Assembly (NCBI GenBank): GCA_021775595.1
Contig: JAJFHN010000032.1
Location: 1-51,678, forward strand
DNA: 51,678 bases
Source of the DNA: Hyphomicrobiales bacterium
GTDB taxonomy: Bacteria > Pseudomonadota > Alphaproteobacteria > Rhizobiales > Methyloligellaceae
Reading direction: 5' to 3'
The notes beneath the pieces were generated by a model. The model had not been told where the DNA came from. It was given only the letters and a program-made list of their open reading frames with translations, and searched no databases. The position numbers and the translations under genes are program-made. This document shows positions 46,620 to 51,678 of this stretch, in pieces. The stretch's first letter is position 1; the number at the start of each line of letters is the position of its first letter.

Positions 46620-47288
46620 TTAGGGTATCGACGGCGAGTTGATCGATATCACTTCGTCCAACTTGATTGTGCGGGTGCCCGATGTCAGCAACACCTCGCT
46701 GCTGCTCATGTCGACACCATCGACGATACCCGTAAACGATGTCGACGCATCGAGCAGATTACCGGAGGCATCGGTGGCGCGTATCGAAAGCTGATAGGCG
46801 CCAGCAGGTGCGGTTCCACCGCCCGTGGTTTGACCATTCCAGACAAATGAGCCGGGTCCTGCGGGAATCGATTGGCTCTGAGAAAACACAATATTCCCGT
46901 CGGCATCCGCAACCGTGAACAGCGCATCGTCGCTGCTCGCTGGCACGCTATATTGCCAGCTGGCCACCCCGTTTTGCAGATCCGACACCGAACCCGAGCC
47001 AGTGATCTCCTTGCCAATGTAGCCGACGACATTTGTAATCGTCGACGCGGCGGACAAATTGATCAGTGTTTCGAGATGGTCGTTCATTTTGACCGTCTGC
47101 TCGACCTCGGTGAATTGAACCAGCTGTTGGGTGAATTGATTGGTGTCCACGGGATCAAGCGGATCTTGATTTTGCAGCTGCGTGATCAACAACTGCAGGA
47201 ACGAATCCAGACTTCCTCCCAACGACGCCGCGTCGGTTGAGGCTTGACTGACCTGATTGATGGCCGAGAAGGGATTGACTTCAACCAT
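46620..47288 (-). CDS. flgD: Flagellar hook-capping protein FlgD
   Basis: FlgD is the scaffold for hook polymerisation. The N-terminal export and cap segment has SLDSFLQLLITQLQNQDPLDP with the family motif. A Fn-III/tudor-like C-terminal part (SFVWNGQTTGGGTAPAGAYQLSI) is followed by the closing TGIVDGVDM segment. The 222 residues are normal. It is 14 bp after fliK. Confidence 0.95.
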   Translation of the reverse strand: MVEVNPFSAINQVSQASTDAASLGGSLDSFLQLLITQLQNQDPLDPVDTNQFTQQLVQFTEVEQTVKMNDHLETLINLSAASTITNVVGYIGKEITGSGSVSDLQNGVASWQYSVPASSDDALFTVADADGNIVFSQSQSIPAGPGSFVWNGQTTGGGTAPAGAYQLSIRATDASGNLLDASTSFTGIVDGVDMSSSEVLLTSGTRTIKLDEVISINSPSIP

Positions 47289-47302
47289 TGGATCGTTCCT
47301 CG

Positions 47303-48949
47303 CTAAATTCGGATGTCAACGCGGTCGGATGCGATGAGATTCTGATATTGCTTCTGCAGACCGCCGTTCAGCGCGCCATCGTCGTCTCGTGCAGCGGCGT
47401 TCTTGTCTTGGCCGGCCGCCTTGTCAAAGTTGTTGCCGTCACCCTGCCGATTCCCGCTGCCGCTGGATTGCTGGTCTTTCAATGAGAACGTCAGTCCATC
47501 TTTCGATGTTTCCAGACCGGCGTTTTGAAGCGCACGCTCGAGGCTTCGCGCGTCGCGCTGCAGCAGGTCGAGCGTTTCAGCCCGCTCAACCACCAGATGC
47601 GCGGTTGCGCGACCGTCGCGCGCCACATCGAGCCGGATTTCGAGACGGCCAAGCTCAGGGGGGTCGAGTCTGATGTCAAAGCGTTTTGCGCCAGCTTGTG
47701 CTTGCTGAGCGATATTAACAGCCAACGAATTTAAGGGCAGCTGCGGCGCCTGAGGTTGGGAAGCAACCGGCGATGCCAAACTTCTGAAATTGATATTTTG
47801 CGAAGCGATGTCTCGCCCCAGGGCCCCGAGCGATTCGATATCGCCGGCAGCTGGGCCAATTAGATTCGCTTCGCGTGTGCCTGGATTGACGGCATTTTGC
47901 CCAAATGCGTGTGCGATGGATTTGGCATTTGCCAATGAGTATTGCGAACTGGTGCCTTGTTCAGCCGTGGTTGCGCCAGTGAGACTTGCTTGATCGGCAT
48001 TGGAGCCAGCAGCGGCTCGGTCGGTATGCAGCGGCTGCCCTGCATGGTTTGGTCGGATCGTTTGAGCAATTGCCGGATCAGCCGATCCGCGAGTTTCACC
48101 AAGCGCTGGAGCGGCGCCTGCGATTCGGGATTTTGCCTCGCGGGCAACATCCAAACCCAGGCGGCCGGCATCACCTGCGCGTTCCTGCGCTCGATCCAAT
48201 CCAGTCAACTTGTCGGCGCCTTGCTCGGCCGTGGGAACTGGATGTTTCGCAACTTTAGTGTTTGCGATTGTCGCATCCAATGGCGTGGCGCTGGCGGTTG
48301 CTGTCCCCGCTTGAGCCGTCGGCTCAGCGACACCGTTGATCACCGGCGTCCCGTTGGCGGACACTTGTTGTTGAGTGGCGCCCGGCAACGCGGTCGTTGC
48401 GGTCTGGCCAGCGATAAGCGGCCGCTGTTGGCCAGCCAATTTGGATGCTTCGTCGTGACCGGGCTGGAGACTCTTAGTGAGCTCGTCCGCTTGGCCGTCG
48501 ATCAGCGGTTGTCCGGGCGTCTGGCCGGAGTGCTCGGCGAATTTGCCCCCAAGTCCATCGGTTGAAAGAGACAATGTGGGCGCGGTGGACGGATCTGCTC
48601 CAACGGCACTTGATTGATTTGCCGATGCCGTCGAGATTTGCTGAGTCGGCGTCCCTGTGGTTTCTCCCGGTGGGACGATAGTGCCAACGGGGGTGCTGCC
48701 GGCACTATTCGGTTCTCCACCGGGCAGACCCGCTGTCTGAGGCGAATTCGCTGCGCCGGCACGCTGATCGAGGTTGCTGGGCGTGTTTTCAGATTGTGAT
48801 GGGTTTGCAGTTCCAGCGTTCTGACCGATGGCGGCGAGCAACGAAGCGAACAATCCATTCGGCTGCTGGGGCGAACCAACTGGATTGGCGCCAGCACTTT
48901 GAGTGCTAGTCTCGCTGAGACTCAGGAAAATATTCGAAACCGATGTCAT
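47303..48949 (-). CDS. fliK: Flagellar hook-length control protein FliK
   Basis: FliK is the secreted ruler that measures hook length and switches export specificity. The first 380 residues are low-complexity, rich in Ala, Gly, Gln, Ser and Thr, as is usual for the ruler part. The C-terminal domain (about residues 415-500) has RFDIRLDPPELGRLEIRLDV, the FliK switch signature. The gene encodes 548 residues. I use ATG 48949; GTG 48952 adds one residue. It heads the fliK-flgD unit and has a sigma-54 promoter just upstream. Confidence 0.9.
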   Translation of the reverse strand: MTSVSNIFLSLSETSTQSAGANPVGSPQQPNGLFASLLAAIGQNAGTANPSQSENTPSNLDQRAGAANSPQTAGLPGGEPNSAGSTPVGTIVPPGETTGTPTQQISTASANQSSAVGADPSTAPTLSLSTDGLGGKFAEHSGQTPGQPLIDGQADELTKSLQPGHDEASKLAGQQRPLIAGQTATTALPGATQQQVSANGTPVINGVAEPTAQAGTATASATPLDATIANTKVAKHPVPTAEQGADKLTGLDRAQERAGDAGRLGLDVAREAKSRIAGAAPALGETRGSADPAIAQTIRPNHAGQPLHTDRAAAGSNADQASLTGATTAEQGTSSQYSLANAKSIAHAFGQNAVNPGTREANLIGPAAGDIESLGALGRDIASQNINFRSLASPVASQPQAPQLPLNSLAVNIAQQAQAGAKRFDIRLDPPELGRLEIRLDVARDGRATAHLVVERAETLDLLQRDARSLERALQNAGLETSKDGLTFSLKDQQSSGSGNRQGDGNNFDKAAGQDKNAAARDDDGALNGGLQKQYQNLIASDRVDIRI

Positions 48950-48987
48950 CACTCGACGCCTGATACATAAACTCGCGTGAATAGAGC

Positions 48988-49003
48988 AGCAAGAGTTGCG
49001 CCA
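48988..49003 (-). promoter_or_regulatory. Sigma-54 promoter of fliK-flgD
   Basis: On the minus strand TGGCGC-N5-TTGCT has GG and GC separated by exactly 10 bases, matching TGGCAC-N5-TTGCW at all but one defined position. Transcription would start near 48978, giving a leader of about 29 nt. A sigma-54 activator, FlbD, is encoded in the window. Confidence 0.8.
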
Positions 49004-49070
49004 ACGGCGAGACTGATAAAAAACTCAATTAGAACAAATAATTAGAGGATCGTCGACGTTAGATCATCGA

Positions 49071-49124
49071 GCAAAAATTGCGCTCTGCTCGGCAAAAATT
49101 GCCCGGACTCGGTCAAAATTTCCC
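49071..49124. repeat. Three palindromes spaced 20-21 bp upstream of fliK (ftr-like enhancer)
   Basis: The units are GCAAAAATTGC (49071-49081), GGCAAAAATTGCCC (49091-49104) and GGTCAAAATTTCCC (49111-49124). Unit starts are 20-21 bp apart, two helical turns, so three dimers would line up on one DNA face. They lie 70-120 bp upstream of the sigma-54 promoter, a normal enhancer distance. A near-identical single copy lies at the fliF promoter. This suggests FlbD binding; binding is inferred. Confidence 0.7.
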
Positions 49125-49298
49125 GCCACCGCAAGGAGTTGGACGACTTGCGAATGATTTGCCGCAGCAATATGGTGAGCACAGTCTGTTCTAGGGGTAT
49201 GCCGCGCGAGGCAGTTTGGCCGCGCGCCGATTTGGCTGCTGTCAAATTGCGCAGTTGAGAGTGACAGAAGCCGTTCTTGGGGCCACCGAATTTCACGT
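49125..49298. other. mnmA upstream region
   Basis: No gene is seen between the palindromes and the mnmA start. The region must hold the mnmA promoter; I see no well-spaced -35/-10 pair. Confidence 0.4.
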
Positions 49299-50498
49299 AT
49301 GCCTGATTTCGATCCACTAGATTTACAGGGTTTGCAGCCAGGCGCGCGTGTCGTCGTGGCGATGTCTGGCGGCGTCGATTCTTCCGTCGCCGCAGCCATG
49401 CTCGAACAGGCTGGCTTCGATGTGATCGGCATCACCTTGCAACTTTATGATCATGGCGAGGCGGTGGGCCGCAGCGGCAGCTGTTGTGCGGGCCGCGACA
49501 TTGCGGACGCCCGGCACGTTGCCGAAGCCTTGGGGATTCCCCATTACGTGCTCGACTACGAGAAGCGGTTTCAACATCGCGTAATAGACGAATTCGCCAA
49601 CAGCTATTTGGCTGGGGAAACACCGGTTCCATGTGTCGCTTGCAACCAAAATATCAAATTCTTGGATTTGCTGGAGACCGCGAACGAGCTGGGTGGCAAG
49701 GCGCTGGTGACCGGGCATTATGTGCAAAGCCGCTGCGTGTCGAACAGCTGGCAGCTGCATCAGGCGGTGGATGCCGAGCGCGACCAAAGCTACTTTCTTT
49801 TTGCCACCCAGCAAGAGCAACTCAAGCAACTGCGGTTTCCGCTGGGCGGCCTGGCCAAATCGAAAACGCGCGAATTGGCAAAGAGCTACAATTTGCCGGT
49901 TGCCGAAAAATCCGATAGCCAAGACATCTGCTTCGTGCCGACCGGGCGGTATTCGAGCGTTATCGAAAGACTGCGGCCCGACGCCGTTGAGCCGGGCGAC
50001 ATCGTTCATGTCGATGGCCGCGTACTGGGCAGCCACCCGGGCATCGTTCATTACACGGTTGGTCAGCGTCGAGGTCTGGGCGTAGCCCAGGGCGAACCGA
50101 TGTACGTCGTGCGATTGGATGTCGAGCGACGTCAGGTTGTTGTGGGACCCCGCGAATGTCTGATGATTGATCAGATTTACCTGCGCGACACGAATTGGTT
50201 GGGAGACGGCAGGCTCGACGAAATCGCAGAAGATGGAATTGACGTGCACGTCAAAATCAGGTCGACTCAGCAACCTCAGGCGGCAAGACTATCAATTGAT
50301 GACGGTAAGCCTGTTGTGGAATTGGCTCGTCCTGAGTATGGAGTTTCTCCCGGACAAGCTTGCGTCTTTTATAATGGCGCGCGAGTTTTGGGAGGCGGTT
50401 GGATCGCATCGACCAACACGATAGACAATTCGGCGGCAAACGTTGGCTGTCGCCATAAAAATGGGAGTGCGCAGAGTGCGCACGTGATTGCGACCTGA
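49299..50498 (+). CDS. mnmA: tRNA-specific 2-thiouridylase MnmA
   Basis: MnmA adds sulfur to U34 of tRNA-Glu, -Lys and -Gln. The PP-loop [13 protein letters not shown] is near residue 24. The two catalytic cysteines are in [13 protein letters not shown] and SQDICFVP, and the central domain has [13 protein letters not shown]. The 399 residues are normal, and the start is ATG 49299. One of its substrates, tRNA-Glu, is also encoded in the window. Confidence 0.96.
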   Translation: MPDFDPLDLQGLQPGARVVVAMSGGVDSSVAAAMLEQAGFDVIGITLQLYDHGEAVGRSGSCCAGRDIADARHVAEALGIPHYVLDYEKRFQHRVIDEFANSYLAGETPVPCVACNQNIKFLDLLETANELGGKALVTGHYVQSRCVSNSWQLHQAVDAERDQSYFLFATQQEQLKQLRFPLGGLAKSKTRELAKSYNLPVAEKSDSQDICFVPTGRYSSVIERLRPDAVEPGDIVHVDGRVLGSHPGIVHYTVGQRRGLGVAQGEPMYVVRLDVERRQVVVGPRECLMIDQIYLRDTNWLGDGRLDEIAEDGIDVHVKIRSTQQPQAARLSIDDGKPVVELARPEYGVSPGQACVFYNGARVLGGGWIASTNTIDNSAANVGCRHKNGSAQSAHVIAT

Positions 50499-50570
50499 CG
50501 TGTGTTTCGTAAGCAAGGTTGCGCGGAGCTGCGGGTATTTGCCCGGCAAGTGGAGTAGAGGGAAGACGGT

Positions 50571-51314
50571 GTGCAGACACAGCCAGTAATCGATACCACC
50601 GCCGTGCGGGATGCTTATCGGCGGTGGGCCCCCATCTACGATTTGACGTTTGGGCGCGTGGCCGAAACCGGTCGCAAACATGCGGTCGATGTCATCAACA
50701 ATCGCCAAGGCTCGGTTCTCGAGGTGGGCGTTGGTACGGGATTGTCGTTGGAAAGCTATGGGTCGCATCTGGAAATTACCGGCATCGATCTCTCCACCGA
50801 CATGCTGAACAAGGCTCAGACCCGGGTCGAGGAACAGAGCCTGGACAATGTGGTCAGCCTGCATGAAATGGATGCCGGCGAGCTCGAATTCGGCGATGCA
50901 AGTTTCGATACGGTCGTGGCCATGTATGTGCTCACGACGGTTCCCCATCCCGAGCGCGTCATGGCGGAGCTCGAAAGGGTCTGCAAACCCGACGGCGAGG
51001 TGATCCTCGTCAATCATTTCAGCCAAGACAGCGGCTTCAAGGGATGGGCCGAACAGCGCATGGCGCCATTGGCGCGCGAGCTAGGCTGGCGCCCGGTTTT
51101 TCCGGTCGAGCGTGTCATGGGTTTTGGCGATCTGCGGTTGGCCGAGCGCCGAGCCCTGAAGCCCTTCGGTCTGTTCACCATGCTGCGTTTCGTCAAGCAG
51201 CCAGATCTGGCCGAGGCCCGTGTTGGTTCGGAAGCCGACGCCTCAAGCCCATCGCTCCGGCCGGCTGCCGCCGAGGCGCTTTACCGCGACGGCGAGGCGA
51301 ACGGCGCTGCTTGA
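50571..51314 (+). CDS. pmtA: SAM-dependent methyltransferase, probably PmtA (phosphatidylethanolamine N-methyltransferase)
   Basis: This 247-residue class I methyltransferase has motif I VLEVGVGTGLSLE, motif II GIDLSTDML and an acidic post-I loop. The N-terminal YRRWAPIYDLTFGRV segment is typical of bacterial PmtA and related UbiE-like enzymes, which make phosphatidylcholine by three methylations. The C-terminal 40 residues are Ala/Ser-rich and extend beyond the fold. Initiation is at GTG 50571, with AGAGGGAAG 7-15 nt upstream. A quinone or other lipid methyltransferase role is possible; the symbol is a best guess. Confidence 0.72.
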   Translation: MQTQPVIDTTAVRDAYRRWAPIYDLTFGRVAETGRKHAVDVINNRQGSVLEVGVGTGLSLESYGSHLEITGIDLSTDMLNKAQTRVEEQSLDNVVSLHEMDAGELEFGDASFDTVVAMYVLTTVPHPERVMAELERVCKPDGEVILVNHFSQDSGFKGWAEQRMAPLARELGWRPVFPVERVMGFGDLRLAERRALKPFGLFTMLRFVKQPDLAEARVGSEADASSPSLRPAAAEALYRDGEANGAA

Positions 51315-51360
51315 CACCCTCTGGCGCTGCTTCTTATATCGGCACACTTCACGATTGCCT

Positions 51361-51437
51361 GGCGGAGTAGCTCAGCTGGTTAGAGCAGCGGAATCATAAT
51401 CCGCGTGTCGGGGGTTCGAGTCCCTCCTCCGCTACCA
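51361..51437 (+). tRNA. tRNA-Met (anticodon CAT, elongator type), CCA encoded
   Basis: The cloverleaf is complete in 77 nt. The acceptor is GGCGGAG/CTCCGCT, the anticodon stem is GCGGA/TCCGC with loop ATCATAA giving CAT, and the T arm is GGGGG with GTTCGAG. Acceptor G1 pairs with T72, unlike the initiator, which has an unpaired C1. A tRNA-Ile2 (lysidine-modified CAT) reading is possible but the body resembles alphaproteobacterial elongator tRNA-Met. Confidence 0.92.
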
Positions 51438-51678
51438 ATCTTTTCAATAGGTTAGCCGCAGATCAGGTCCCGATTGGGGCTGATATTCTCGCTCGGGTTA
51501 CACTTCGGGTTACAGCGGCATATGAAACATAAACTCGTCATAGTCCTAGCATTGTACGCGGCACGAATTACAGTCAATCTGACCGATTAGTTTGATTCGG
51601 ACGGCTAAATTACTGGTTTTTACTTTCCATATCGTCAAATGCAGGAAATAAATGACTTTGTTGATGAGCGCCACAAAA
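51438..51678. other. AT-rich tail of the window after tRNA-Met
   Basis: No gene is evident. The sequence is more AT-rich than the rest of the window. The ten-base TCGGGTTACA occurs at 51493-51502 and again at 51505-51514. Such a change just after a tRNA is a usual entry point of integrated elements, but no integrase start is seen before the window ends. Confidence 0.5.

Overview
The window comes from an alphaproteobacterium, probably of the Hyphomicrobiales or a related order. The evidence is gene content: CtrA, ChpT and SciP of the cell-cycle circuit, an FlbD/FlbE-type flagellar operon as in Caulobacter, a DUF1134 (EipA) protein, a serC-type leader RNA, and GANTC and TTAA-N7-TTAA motifs at the expected promoters. 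GTG and TTG starts are frequent. No transposase, phage gene or CRISPR array was found.

Positions 1-11.6 kb are housekeeping genes: the 3' end of ftsH, folP, glmM, a beta-barrel outer-membrane protein, the serC-serA serine operon with a leader RNA and promoter, dinB (convergent), purA and an SDR. Positions 11.6-15.5 kb hold redox genes (an aldonolactone-oxidase-like flavoprotein and a flavin monooxygenase) and two small exported proteins. A TPP riboswitch at 15.69 kb precedes a small membrane protein and thiC. After that come rpoH, rluD, a small membrane protein and tRNA-Glu. The 3' part of this tRNA is repeated about 1.07 kb downstream, on the far side of a GST gene. Positions 22.4-27.7 kb hold envelope or exported proteins of mostly unknown function, a coiled-coil membrane protein, eipA and cysQ.

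Positions 27.9-49 kb form a motility and cell-cycle region: chpT, cheA(REC)-cheW-cheY-cheB-cheR, ctrA (convergent), fliI-fliJ, a lipoprotein, and on the minus strand fliF-fliG-fliH/flbE-fliN-flbD-flhA, then fliK-flgD-sciP. The window ends with mnmA, a PmtA-like methyltransferase, tRNA-Met and an AT-rich stretch.

The most informative signal is a readable regulatory circuit. CtrA-type boxes lie upstream of the outer-membrane protein gene (perfect match), fliI, fliF and sciP. A half-site with a GANTC motif lies upstream of ctrA. A palindrome with core GGCAAAAATTGCC lies at the fliF promoter. Three diverged copies of it, spaced 20-21 bp, lie upstream of a good sigma-54 promoter for fliK. This fits CtrA turning on early flagellar genes and sciP, and FlbD acting on both fliF and the sigma-54 promoter. 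The cis-elements were found by eye; the functional reading is inference from Caulobacter.
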